A stretch of DNA of 64,000 nucleotides. It comes from Panacibacter ginsenosidivorans (GTDB taxonomy: Bacteria; Bacteroidota; Bacteroidia; Chitinophagales; Chitinophagaceae). The stretch is taken from assembly GCF_007971225.1 (NCBI RefSeq), contig NZ_CP042435.1, forward strand, positions 1,739,501 to 1,803,500, read 5' to 3'. Below are positions 51,996 to 60,218 of this stretch, piece by piece (the stretch's first letter is position 1; every line of letters starts with the position of its first letter). Position numbers and translations under genes: made by a program. A model generated the notes under the pieces. The model was given only the letters and a program-made list of their open reading frames with translations. It was not told the origin of the DNA and made no database searches.

Positions 51996-52076
51996 TTCTA
52001 CGTTTGGCATTGCGTTTAATAATATTAATCTTTGCGTTAGCTACAAGCATTTTGCAGCACCCTAAAATTTTAAACG

Positions 52077-52562
52077 ATGACTTATAAAACTTCTTTAGAT
52101 AAGACTGCTATAATTATAACAATTGCTGTAACTGTTTTATTTGCCTTTATTATAATCGGGCAATTCGCAATCATCAAGGATGAAGGAAGTGCCATTCCAA
52201 TTTACACAACAACAGCCTGCCTGCTTATTTATTTTTTGGCATTTGCATTCACGCCTGTTAATTATATTGTTACTACTGAAGAAATTATCGTTCGCAGACC
52301 ACTTTCGAATGTTCATATAAAAAGAGCCGACATTAAAAGCGTAGAATTAATTGATAAGAATAAAATTGCAGGTTCATTGCGCACATTTGGCAACGGCGGG
52401 CTATTTGGATATTATGGAAACTTTGCAAATTTTTCTTTAGGCCGTATGACGTGGTATGCAACCCGCCGTGATAAACCTGTTTTAGTCACAACCACAGCCA
52501 ACAAAAAAATTATCCTCACACCAGATGAACCAGAGAAATTCGTAAAAGAATTTAGTGAATAG
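52077..52562 (+). CDS. Membrane protein with bacterial PH-like domain
   Basis: A 161-residue protein with two N-terminal hydrophobic segments (AIIITIAVTVLFAFIIIG and a second ending in YFLAFAF) followed by a strand-rich domain: NYIVTTEEIIVRRPLSNVHIKRADIKSVELID, GLFGYYGNFANFSLGRMTWYATRRDKPVLVTT and KIILTPDEPEKFVKEF. This is the pattern of bPH (YdbS/DUF304-like) membrane proteins. Function unknown. It is the first intact gene after the decayed patch. Confidence 0.82.
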   Translation: MTYKTSLDKTAIIITIAVTVLFAFIIIGQFAIIKDEGSAIPIYTTTACLLIYFLAFAFTPVNYIVTTEEIIVRRPLSNVHIKRADIKSVELIDKNKIAGSLRTFGNGGLFGYYGNFANFSLGRMTWYATRRDKPVLVTTTANKKIILTPDEPEKFVKEFSE

Positions 52563-52659
52563 TGTTTCTATTGCTTTGTCTTCCCCACCAACCGAAAATA
52601 ATTACTACAACAAAATGTACCTTCAATAAAAACATCACTTCACCAATAACTGCAATACT

Positions 52660-53082
52660 ATGAGACAGAAACTAAATTTAATAACGCTTGGCGTTGATGA
52701 TTTTGAAAAGTCATTGCACTTTTATGAAAAAGGGTTTGGCTGGAAAAAATCTGAAAAAAGCATCGACGATCTTGCATTATTTCCTTTAGGCGGAATAACA
52801 CTTGCATTATACCCCAGGAAAGAACTTGCCGCAGATGTAACAGTAGAATACCAGCCAACAACATTTTCAGGCTTAACGCTTGCCTATAACACCAAATCAG
52901 AAAAAGAGGTAGATGAGGTTTTGGCAAAAGTTGAAACACTTGGTGCAACAATTATTAAACCTGCACAAAAAGTATTCTGGGGCGGTTATAGTGGTTACTT
53001 TAAAGACCTTGATGGTTATGTAATTGAAGTTGCACATAATCCTTTTTGGGAGCTTGATGAAAACGATAATCTGAAATTATAA
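52660..53082 (+). CDS. VOC-family (glyoxalase/bleomycin resistance-like) protein
   Basis: A 140-residue protein with two beta-alpha-beta-beta-beta modules: LNLITLGVDDFEKSLHFYEKGFGWKKS at the N-terminus and TLAYNTKSEKEVDEVLAKVETLGATIIKPAQKVFWGGYSGYFKDLDGYVIEVAHNP in the second half, where FxDLDGYxIEVAHNP is the family ending with the metal-site Glu. VOC proteins include glyoxalases, dioxygenases and drug-binding proteins; the substrate is unknown. The next gene starts 10 bases downstream. Confidence 0.9.
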   Translation: MRQKLNLITLGVDDFEKSLHFYEKGFGWKKSEKSIDDLALFPLGGITLALYPRKELAADVTVEYQPTTFSGLTLAYNTKSEKEVDEVLAKVETLGATIIKPAQKVFWGGYSGYFKDLDGYVIEVAHNPFWELDENDNLKL

Positions 53083-53092
53083 AATCAACAGC

Positions 53093-53422
53093 ATGTGGCA
53101 CACAGATACATTATGGTTTGAGATAGCCATCGTTAGCATTATATATGCAGCGGGCAATATTCTCTTTGGCCAGTTTGAAGAACAAACACCCAAATGGCGC
53201 AGGATAGGTAAATACATTCTTACGCTGGTTATTGTAATTGCACTCTCCGTTTACTTTGGAAGAACTGTTGCTATGCTTGTGCTGTCTGCTTTCATAATTC
53301 CTTTCCTGTACATTCATGCGTATTACCTACCAAAGAAAAAAGGCATACACGGTTTTACAGGAGAGCCAAAATCAAAATACTATGACTTCAGGGGATGGGA
53401 TAAAAATATTTTTGACAAGTAG
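53093..53422 (+). CDS. Small membrane protein of unknown function
   Basis: A 109-residue protein with three hydrophobic segments (LWFEIAIVSIIYAAGNILFG, YILTLVIVIALSVYFG, AMLVLSAFIIPFLYIHAY) and a charged C-terminus with FTGEPKSKYYDFRGWD. No family recognised. It lies 10 bases from the VOC gene and is probably cotranscribed with it. Confidence 0.75.
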   Translation: MWHTDTLWFEIAIVSIIYAAGNILFGQFEEQTPKWRRIGKYILTLVIVIALSVYFGRTVAMLVLSAFIIPFLYIHAYYLPKKKGIHGFTGEPKSKYYDFRGWDKNIFDK

Positions 53423-53501
53423 AAATAAGAAAGGAAGTCTTTTTTGAATTTACTTTTAATCTTTAATTGTTTACTAAAAAAAGTTCATCCATTTTCCGAA
53501 C

Positions 53502-53560
53502 GCACAAGTGAGTGACACAACGAAGATGCCATGAAACCTTAAGCCGGTAAACAAAAAATA
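53502..53560 (-). repeat. Interspersed repeat, single arm, type T, reverse
   Basis: Begins GCACAAGTGAGTGACACAAC and ends AAGCCGGTAAACAAAAAAT, next to a bidirectional terminator. Confidence 0.9.
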
Positions 53561-53568
53561 ACAACAAT

Positions 53569-53600
53569 AAAAAACGGTCTGAAATATCAAACCGTTTTTT
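53569..53600. terminator. Bidirectional intrinsic terminator
   Basis: AAAAAACGGT (53569-53578) pairs perfectly with ACCGTTTTTT (53591-53600). It lies between the convergent small membrane protein gene and the gene at 53620-54144. Confidence 0.8.
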
Positions 53601-53619
53601 ATAAAATGTCTTTATGTAT

Positions 53620-54144
53620 TTACACTCTTATTGCTGTTGCCGTTGTGTTTAAAATATTTGTATTGATAACTTCTGCTTTTACCGGCAATTGTAAATACCA
53701 GCATACACCCGCAAGCAGGAAATTAAAATAATCATCAGGCAGGTTATTAATGCCCGTTGTATAACTGTCAAGCTTTATAGTAAGCTGCGCAGGCGCATCA
53801 GGGATTCTGTATATAGACAAAAATTTTGTGGCTACAAAATCTAAATTGTAATAAAATGAATTGCCATACAATTGTACGCAGCCATAATTATTATAGGTAG
53901 CCTGCGGATCTATAAGACCAACATCGAAACCATATTCATTTTTGAAAACATGTTTAGGCATGCGCTTGCCTTCTGTGTAAACCATGAATACTCTTCTTGT
54001 GCCATTGCTTTCTAATCTTGCTGTATGCAGGGGCACATCGTAATGCATGGAGAAAATTGTTTCCGTGCCACTGAGCAGTTCAACATTTAATTGTCTTCTT
54101 CCCTTGATAGGAAACGTTTCATGATTCTGGAGTAGTAAATTCAT
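53620..54144 (-). CDS. Hypothetical protein
   Basis: A 174-residue protein without signal peptide or membrane segment, rich in strands (RQLNVELLSGTETIFSMHYDVPLHTARLES, RVFMVYTEGKRMPKHVF, LTIKLDSYTTGINNLPDDYFNFLLAGVCWYLQLPV). The pattern would fit a beta-sandwich or a lipocalin-like fold, but no family was recognised. Single gene; the divergent gap 54145-54421 to the glycosyltransferase gene shows only AT-rich sequence, including TATAATATTTG near 54396 that partly fits a -7 element. Confidence 0.7.
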   Translation of the reverse strand: MNLLLQNHETFPIKGRRQLNVELLSGTETIFSMHYDVPLHTARLESNGTRRVFMVYTEGKRMPKHVFKNEYGFDVGLIDPQATYNNYGCVQLYGNSFYYNLDFVATKFLSIYRIPDAPAQLTIKLDSYTTGINNLPDDYFNFLLAGVCWYLQLPVKAEVINTNILNTTATAIRV

Positions 54145-54421
54145 GGTGCGTATTTTAGTAAAACTAACATCCCGAAATGGTACTTGACCGAATTAATGAA
54201 ATGGTAATAATAAGATAACAATGCCGCCACAATCTTTAGCAGTAATGAAATTAACCATAAAATTTTTGAAGCCAAAAGCGCATTGTCCACATAATAAAAT
54301 GGTGATTGTTAATTACTTTATGAACATACGATTGTTAGGTTGGTACTACTACGAGTTGTTACACTTAATTTGCAGAGGATTTTAAAACAGATATAATATT
54401 TGTATAAAGAAATAGCACAAA

Positions 54422-56083
54422 ATGCGTGCATCTATTCAACGTTTTTTTCCTTTATTGGTACTGGTGGGTGTTGCACTTAATGCAACAGGATTATTCAATG
54501 ATGTGCTTGAACCCGATGGCACATTGTATGCTACCATTGCCAAGCATATGGCTTTGAGCAATGACTGGATAAATCTTATAGGTGATAACCACGACTGGCT
54601 TGATAAACCACATTTTCCTTTCTGGATAACTGCGTTTAGTTATAAAATTTTTGGCATAAATTCTTTTGCATACAAGTTCCCGGCATTTTTATTCTGGTTG
54701 TTTGGTATACGATTTACTTATCTGCTTGCAAAAGAATTATATAATATAACAGTGGCGCAGGTTTCTGTACTGGTTTATGTAATAGCATTACATTCTGTAC
54801 TTGCCAATTTTGATGTAAGGGCAGAGCCTTACCTTACCACACTTACAATCGGCAGCATATATTATATGTATAAAGTATACAGGGAAAAGAAATTTTCTTA
54901 TATACTGCTTGCTGCATTGCTTGCCGCCTGTGCCGTAATGACAAAAGGCATTTTTGCGTTACTTACTATTGGTGGTGGTTTTGTTATGTACTGGATAGTA
55001 AACAAGGAATGGAAAGAGTTTATTAATTATCGCTGGTATGTTTTAGTATTATTGATACTTGTATTTATACTTCCCGAATTGTATTGCCTGTATATGCAGT
55101 TTGATCTGCACCCGGAAAAAGTTGTGTTTGGAACAACGGGTATTTCGGGTATAAAATTCTTTTTCTGGGATAGCCAGTTTGGAAGGTTCTTTAACACCGG
55201 GCCAATACAAGGCAGCGGTGATATAAGTTTTTTCCTGCACACCACATTATGGGCTTTTCTTCCTTGGTCGGTTGTGTTTTATATTGCGGTTGTAAGATTA
55301 TTCCGCAGGAATAACAGGCTTACCAATAAAGCACAGTGGATCATCTTTGCCAGCGCCGGTTTAACATTTATATTATTCTCGTTTTCTAAATTTCAATTGC
55401 CGCATTATATTATTATACTGTTTCCACAGTTTTCTATAATGGCGGCAGATTATCTTGTAAGATTGTTTGAAGGTAGTTCTGCAAAGGCGCAGAAAGCAAT
55501 ATTTATTTTACAGACTGTGATCCTGGTTATTGTGGCCGCAGCAGTTGTATTTCTTTGCATCTATGTACAGTTGCCATTGCAGGCACTAATTATTTTTTTA
55601 ACCGCATTTATTTTAACCGCCTCGCTTATCTTATTCCGGAAGGTTTCTTTCATAAATATTTGTTTCAGAAGTTTTGCTTTTGCTTTGATCCTCTACCCAT
55701 TTCTGAATTTTATTTTTTACCCGTACATAATGCAATACGAAAGCGGGATGGTGGCAGCAAGATGGCTGAATGAGCACAATTATAAAACGCCTGCCGCCAT
55801 GTATAAGGAATTCATGCATTCATTTGAATTTTATGCGGCAGGTGAACCAGCCTGGCTTTATAATAATGATGATGTAAAAAACTTTGCTGCTGCGCACCAG
55901 CCTTGTGTTATTTATGCTGCAAAAGAAAGCGTTGACAGTCTGCAGCAGGCTGGCCTCAAAATAAAAGTGCTGCATAATTTTGAATATTACCGGATAAGTA
56001 TGCTTACAGGCGAGTTCCTGAATCCTGCGACAAGAACAGCAGTAACGAGAAAAACAGTATTGTTACAAGTAATGCCTGAGTAA
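54422..56083 (+). CDS. GT39-type (ArnT/PMT-like) glycosyltransferase
   Basis: A 553-residue inner-membrane protein with about 11 hydrophobic segments. The first periplasmic loop has DVLEPDGTLYATIAKHMALSNDWINLIGDNHDWLDKPHFPFWI, where the acidic EPD after the first helix is the usual catalytic position of ArnT-like enzymes and the DKPHFPFWI is typical of the family. The C-terminal soluble part (about residue 440 on) is periplasmic. Such enzymes move a sugar from a polyprenyl-phosphate carrier to lipid A or protein. The GtrA-type gene follows, which fits a lipid-linked sugar system. Confidence 0.88.
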   Translation: MRASIQRFFPLLVLVGVALNATGLFNDVLEPDGTLYATIAKHMALSNDWINLIGDNHDWLDKPHFPFWITAFSYKIFGINSFAYKFPAFLFWLFGIRFTYLLAKELYNITVAQVSVLVYVIALHSVLANFDVRAEPYLTTLTIGSIYYMYKVYREKKFSYILLAALLAACAVMTKGIFALLTIGGGFVMYWIVNKEWKEFINYRWYVLVLLILVFILPELYCLYMQFDLHPEKVVFGTTGISGIKFFFWDSQFGRFFNTGPIQGSGDISFFLHTTLWAFLPWSVVFYIAVVRLFRRNNRLTNKAQWIIFASAGLTFILFSFSKFQLPHYIIILFPQFSIMAADYLVRLFEGSSAKAQKAIFILQTVILVIVAAAVVFLCIYVQLPLQALIIFLTAFILTASLILFRKVSFINICFRSFAFALILYPFLNFIFYPYIMQYESGMVAARWLNEHNYKTPAAMYKEFMHSFEFYAAGEPAWLYNNDDVKNFAAAHQPCVIYAAKESVDSLQQAGLKIKVLHNFEYYRISMLTGEFLNPATRTAVTRKTVLLQVMPE

Positions 56084-56131
56084 ATTTGAAATAAGTAATT
56101 ATGGTTGTGCTAGCTGTATAATGGACAAAGC

Positions 56132-56154
56132 GTACAAGTGAAACCGTCTTGTAC
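56132..56154. repeat. Minimal derivative of the repeat core
   Basis: GTACAAG (56132-56138) and CTTGTAC (56148-56154) face each other over 9 bases, with no outer arms. The order is opposite to that in the normal pairs, so this could be two core ends brought together by deletion, or chance. Confidence 0.4.
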
Positions 56155-56214
56155 TGGAAGAAGCCAGACAAGAAAAACTATATAGCAGCAATACAGCTGG
56201 CCAAAAAAAATTGC

Positions 56215-56604
56215 ATGAATGAATTTAACCTGGAGAATTTTTATAAACTGATAAGGTTTGGTATTACCGGTCTTATTGGTATGGTGGTAGATTTTAGCAC
56301 TACCTGGCTTGTGCGTGAAAAATTAAAATGGAACCAATATGTTGCTAACTCTTGTGGATTTACACTGGCTGTTATCAATAATTATCTGATTAACCGCTAC
56401 TGGACCTTTCACAGCAATCAAAACTGGCTACCGGAATTTGGAAAATTTTTACTATTTAGCCTAATAGGGTTACTGCTAAATAATAGCCTGCTTTATTTTT
56501 TTCATGAAAAACTTAAAGTGCGGTTTTATTATGCCAAAGCAATGGCCATAGGTTGTGTATTTATCTGGAACTTTTTCTCCAATTGGCTGTACAATTTTCA
56601 CTAA
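56215..56604 (+). CDS. GtrA-family membrane protein
   Basis: The start MNEFNLENFYKLIRFG at 56215 is preferred to an upstream frame in repeat-derived sequence. The 129-residue protein has four hydrophobic segments with the family landmarks KLIRFGITGLIGMVVDF, VANSCGFTLAVINNYLINRYWTF and CVFIWNFFSNWLYNF. GtrA proteins are thought to flip or position undecaprenyl-phosphate-sugar. It pairs well with the GT39 enzyme 131 bases upstream. Confidence 0.9.
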   Translation: MNEFNLENFYKLIRFGITGLIGMVVDFSTTWLVREKLKWNQYVANSCGFTLAVINNYLINRYWTFHSNQNWLPEFGKFLLFSLIGLLLNNSLLYFFHEKLKVRFYYAKAMAIGCVFIWNFFSNWLYNFH

Positions 56605-56649
56605 GATTTCCGTATTTATGTAAATTTCTCTGTTGAGGCTTAATGGAAT

Positions 56650-56687
56650 GTGAAAAATCACTTGCCCAAAGTGAAAAATCACCTTGC
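56650..56687. repeat. Direct repeat of a small palindromic word
   Basis: GTGAAAAATCACTTGC (56650-56665) is repeated as GTGAAAAATCACCTTGC (56671-56687); each contains GTGA facing TCAC. Two more versions lie at 57069-57081 (CGTGAAAAACACG) and 57092-57104 (inverted, GTGATTTTTCCAC). They may be binding sites of one regulator. Confidence 0.45.
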
Positions 56688-56726
56688 ATATCAACCGGAA
56701 TTGTATTAATATCGTATCTTAAGAGT

Positions 56727-56936
56727 ATGATCAGTAAAACACCATTTATGAATACGTTAACCGACAAATACACCGAAAAAAAACACTTACTAACCGTGGC
56801 TCCGGATTATATACCGAAAGCTGAAAAAATATCTAAAAAGCAATACATACGGTTTACAAATATTACCAGCGATGATCTCGCACCGGAACTCCTGGAAGCT
56901 CATATTATAGCGTTAATGCGCAACGGGTTGAGCTAA
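56727..56936 (+). CDS. Small hypothetical protein
   Basis: A 69-residue frame starting MISKTPFMNTLTDKYTEKKH and ending LLEAHIIALMRNGLS; it is soluble, charged and without recognised family. The upstream extension of the open frame crosses the direct repeats and looks noncoding. It is the only plausible gene between GtrA and the AAA ATPase. Coding status is uncertain: composition is acceptable but it is short and isolated. Confidence 0.4.
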   Translation: MISKTPFMNTLTDKYTEKKHLLTVAPDYIPKAEKISKKQYIRFTNITSDDLAPELLEAHIIALMRNGLS

Positions 56937-57205
56937 ACTCAAAAAATAATTTACAGGTTTTACACTTGTTTAATTAGCAGGTGCGGCATTACATGGATTT
57001 GGAAAATCTTATGTTCTGATAAAATAATATTGGTTAAAACAATAATTAGTGTTTCTCACATTTTTTTTCGTGAAAAACACGGGTTTGTCCTGTGATTTTT
57101 CCACGTAATCTTGTAGTGGAAACCAGCGCAAAACCTTTTACTCAAATTATCGAAAGTTTCAACCTTAATCCATAGCCGTTATTAACGGTTTTAGGAGAAT
57201 TTTTT
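56937..57205. other. Intergenic region without recognised gene
   Basis: AT-rich sequence with the two inverted GTGAAAAA-type words near 57069-57104. No ORF with coding character, RNA structure or mobile element was seen. Confidence 0.5.
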
Positions 57206-57235
57206 AAAAGAACCGGTACAATTGCCGGTTCTTTT
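57206..57235. terminator. Bidirectional intrinsic terminator
   Basis: AAAAGAACCGG (57206-57216) pairs perfectly with CCGGTTCTTTT (57225-57235) around an 8-base loop. It isolates the region on its left from the AAA ATPase gene. Confidence 0.8.
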
Positions 57236-57246
57236 GCATTCGGGAA

Positions 57247-57306
57247 ATTTTTTGGATACCGGCAATAGTTTTCTATAGCATCTTCGTTGCGTCGCAAGCA
57301 CTTCGC
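57247..57306 (+). repeat. Interspersed repeat, single arm, type C, forward, core decayed
   Basis: The outer half TTTTTTGGATACCGGC is well kept and the core starts GTTGCGTCGCA, but the end reads AGCACTTCGC in place of CTCTTGTAC. The reverse arm at 58837 would complete a pair around the AAA ATPase gene. Confidence 0.75.
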
Positions 57307-57435
57307 CTGCATTACTAATGGCACCAAGACAAGCGTGGTATAAATTTTATCCGAAGCATTTCTTAAAGCTTTGCTGTTTTTATATTTCATTTCTTATTCT
57401 TTTGTACTTTGCCAACTTAACCGGAAGTATAACAT

Positions 57436-58761
57436 ATGAACAAAATTATAGAGCAGTTAAAACAGGCCGTAAACATTTCTCCCGATAATATTCCTTTGCG
57501 TTTACACCTGGCAGAAATGATGTTGCAGCAAAATCTTCTATCCGAAGCATCTGAGCAGTTTTCTGAAATATTAAAGAGAGAACACAGCAATACAAAAGCG
57601 CTAGGCGGATTGGCAGATATTTATTTCAAACAAAATAAATATTCTGCGGCTATTATTTTATTTGAGCAACTACAACAGCAGCACGCCTTAAACTTCGAGA
57701 ACAAAATAAAACTGGTTCGTTGCCTGTTGAAAGAAAATTCAATAACACAAGCTAAAGAAATTTATGCGCAGGCATTAACAGAACAACCAAATTTCCGTGA
57801 CGCAGAAATTGATTCCGTTTTAAGAATGACTGGTATTGAGACCGGGATGGATGCAGAAGAGTTATTAGAAGAACTAGCAACATCAGGTAAATATTTTATG
57901 GAGAAGCCTTCTGTAAAATTTGCTGATGTTGGTGGCATGCAAAAAATAAAAAGTGAGATCTCATTAAAGATCATTCAGCCTTTAAAAAATCCTGATCTCT
58001 ATAAAGCCTTTGGGAAAAAAATAGGCGGTGGTATTTTGATGTATGGTCCGCCGGGTTGTGGTAAAACATTTCTCGCCAAAGCAACTGCCGGTGAAATTGA
58101 TGCTAAGTTTATAACACTTGGCCTGCATGATATTCTTGATATGTGGATGGGAAATAGTGAAAAGAATTTGCATGAAGTTTTCCAGGCAGCAAGAAAAAAT
58201 ACTCCCTGTGTTTTATTTATTGATGAAGTAGATGCATTAGGTGCAAGCAGAAGCGATATGCGCACAAGCGCTATGCGACAGATCATTAATCAATTTCTTG
58301 CCGAGTTGGATGGTGTAAAAGATAGCAACGAAGGTGTATTGATATTAGCAGCCACCAATGCACCATGGAGTGTTGACAGTGCTTTTAGAAGACCGGGCAG
58401 ATTTGATCGTGTAATATTTGTGGCACCACCTGATGAAGAAAGCAGGAAAGAAATTCTTGACTCGTTGATTAAAGATAAACCGACAGAAAAAATAGATACA
58501 AAAGATATCGCCAAACTTACACCGGGTTACTCCGGTGCTGATCTTAAAGCTTTAATTGATATTGCTGTTGAAAGCAAACTGGAAGAATCTTTAGCAAAAG
58601 GTTCATTGCAGGCTGTAACACAAAAAGACATTACCAAAGCAATTAAAGTACATAAGCCGACAACAGCAGAATGGTTCAGCACTGCACGCAACTATGCGTT
58701 GTATGCAAATGAAACTGGTTTGTATGATGATATTTTGCAGTATTTAAATTTGAAGAAGTAA
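57436..58761 (+). CDS. TPR-AAA+ ATPase
   Basis: A 441-residue cytoplasmic ATPase. Residues 1-130 form TPR-like helical pairs (LRLHLAEMMLQQNLLSEASEQFSEIL, ALGGLADIYFKQNKYSAAIILFEQL). Residues 150-400 form a classical AAA module of the FtsH/p97 class: VKFADVGGMQKIKSEI, Walker A GPPGCGKTFLAKA, Walker B VLFIDEVDALG, sensor 1 ILAATNAPW, the arginine finger region FRRPGRFDRVIFV, and PGYSGADLKALIDIA. No protease domain is attached. The TPRs probably recruit substrates for remodelling. It is followed by a TPR membrane protein, separated by a repeat arm. Confidence 0.9.
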   Translation: MNKIIEQLKQAVNISPDNIPLRLHLAEMMLQQNLLSEASEQFSEILKREHSNTKALGGLADIYFKQNKYSAAIILFEQLQQQHALNFENKIKLVRCLLKENSITQAKEIYAQALTEQPNFRDAEIDSVLRMTGIETGMDAEELLEELATSGKYFMEKPSVKFADVGGMQKIKSEISLKIIQPLKNPDLYKAFGKKIGGGILMYGPPGCGKTFLAKATAGEIDAKFITLGLHDILDMWMGNSEKNLHEVFQAARKNTPCVLFIDEVDALGASRSDMRTSAMRQIINQFLAELDGVKDSNEGVLILAATNAPWSVDSAFRRPGRFDRVIFVAPPDEESRKEILDSLIKDKPTEKIDTKDIAKLTPGYSGADLKALIDIAVESKLEESLAKGSLQAVTQKDITKAIKVHKPTTAEWFSTARNYALYANETGLYDDILQYLNLKK

Positions 58762-58836
58762 GACACGAATTAGAGAGAACTAACTGCGCGAATAACGCGA
58801 ATTGTATGGATCCAAATGTTGCATAGAGAATGAACT

Positions 58837-58896
58837 GTACAAGAGTGCGACGCAACAGAAGCTTAATAGATGTAATATAGTTGGGAACAAAAATAA
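58837..58896 (-). repeat. Interspersed repeat, single arm, type C, reverse
   Basis: Begins GTACAAGAGTGCGACGCAAC and ends TATAGTTGGGAACAAAAATA, between the AAA ATPase and the TPR membrane protein. Confidence 0.9.
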
Positions 58897-58926
58897 AATA
58901 AACATTTCGGGGAACTGCCATCAATC

Positions 58927-60192
58927 ATGAGTGAATTAAACCGCCATCAACATATTGAAAGGGCAAGATTGTTATTAAGTCAGCGCAGGTATAAAGATGC
59001 CGAAACGCAGGCTGGCATAGTATTACAGCAGGACCCTAATGATGCAGATGCATTACAGATCATTGGTCACTGCAGGCTCGATAACAAGCAATATGATGAA
59101 GCATTAAAAATATTTCAGCAATGTATTGGGCACCAACCCGATGATGATTATGTACTTTACCTGATTGCATTTTGTTATTATCGTAAGCATGAAATTGATG
59201 CTGCGCAAAAATATCTTGAACAGGCCATCGCAATATTTCCATACAATGCAGGTTACTTCTCCTTACTATCAAATATTCATGCGACTGAAAGAAGATATGC
59301 AGATGCTTTGTATGCGGCCAACCAGGGTTTGCAAATAAATGCGGAAGATATTGGTTGCTTAAATGCACGCAGTGCTGCATTGTTTCGGTTGAATAAAAAA
59401 GAAGAAGCTTATGAAACGATCAACGAGTCATTGCAGGTAAATCCCGAAGATGATTATACGCATACCAATTATGGCTGGCATTATTTAGAGAAAGGCAAAC
59501 ACAAACAGGCATATGAACATTTTAGTGAAGCATTGCGTATTAATCCGAACAACAATGCTGCAAAAGAAGGTTACAAAGCATCGCTAAAATCTAAGCTTCC
59601 TTTTTATAGATGGATCTTGCAATATAGTTTGTGGATGAACCATCAGAATCGCACCATGCGCATTGTAATGATCTTTGGATTATGGGGAGTAGTACGTGCA
59701 TTAACATGGGCAGGCAAGGATGCTCCTGTGTGGTGGAAATATGTTACAGTGGGCATTGTATTTATCTACCTTGCATTTGTAATGTTATCGTGGTTAGGTA
59801 ATTCGCTGGCAAATTTATTTTTACTTACATCAAAACATGGAAGGCTTGCATTAACAGATAGTGAAAAAAGTAGTGCAAAAGCTGTAGGCATTGTGTTAGT
59901 TGCAGGCATACTATCAATAGCATGTGGTATATGGCTCGATAAAAAATTCCTGTATATGGGATTATTTATCGGCTCACTTTCTATACCACTTAGCTTTATT
60001 GATTTTCCCATCAAATGGTTCAAAGGAGAGGGCAGGCAGGTTACCGCACATATTATGATATTGCTTTGTATTATCACGTGCATTATGCTGTTCATTAATG
60101 ACCAGTCAGCAATGTTTGCCGGCATTATTTATTTCATCTTTTTTGTTGGTTATATGTGGAGCGGTTCTATAACCGCGTTACGAAGAAGATAA
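58927..60192 (+). CDS. TPR protein with C-terminal membrane domain
   Basis: A 421-residue protein. Residues 5-225 are about six TPR units (RARLLLSQRRYKDAETQAGIVLQQDPNDADALQIIGHC, then repeats such as YALYAANQGLQINAEDIGCLNARSAALFRLNKKEEAYETI shortened here). Residues 235-421 contain five or six membrane segments with no catalytic motif. A TPR-plus-membrane protein after a TPR-AAA ATPase suggests a membrane docking partner, but this is inference. The deoC gene starts 26 bases after its stop. Confidence 0.82.
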   Translation: MSELNRHQHIERARLLLSQRRYKDAETQAGIVLQQDPNDADALQIIGHCRLDNKQYDEALKIFQQCIGHQPDDDYVLYLIAFCYYRKHEIDAAQKYLEQAIAIFPYNAGYFSLLSNIHATERRYADALYAANQGLQINAEDIGCLNARSAALFRLNKKEEAYETINESLQVNPEDDYTHTNYGWHYLEKGKHKQAYEHFSEALRINPNNNAAKEGYKASLKSKLPFYRWILQYSLWMNHQNRTMRIVMIFGLWGVVRALTWAGKDAPVWWKYVTVGIVFIYLAFVMLSWLGNSLANLFLLTSKHGRLALTDSEKSSAKAVGIVLVAGILSIACGIWLDKKFLYMGLFIGSLSIPLSFIDFPIKWFKGEGRQVTAHIMILLCIITCIMLFINDQSAMFAGIIYFIFFVGYMWSGSITALRRR

Positions 60193-60218
60193 ATTTCATA
60201 TTATAAATTCTAATAAAA

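Noticed and set aside
51958-52076. Integron attC-like recombination site
   Set aside because: Words such as GCGTTAGC and TTGCGTTT and a palindrome are present near accessory genes, but the paired R'/R'' boxes (RYYYAAC and GTTRRRY) at the required spacing are not found and no integrase is in the window.
57142-57390. 82-residue minus-strand ORF
   Set aside because: It crosses a terminator and a repeat arm and has no recognisable domain; it is most likely a chance frame.
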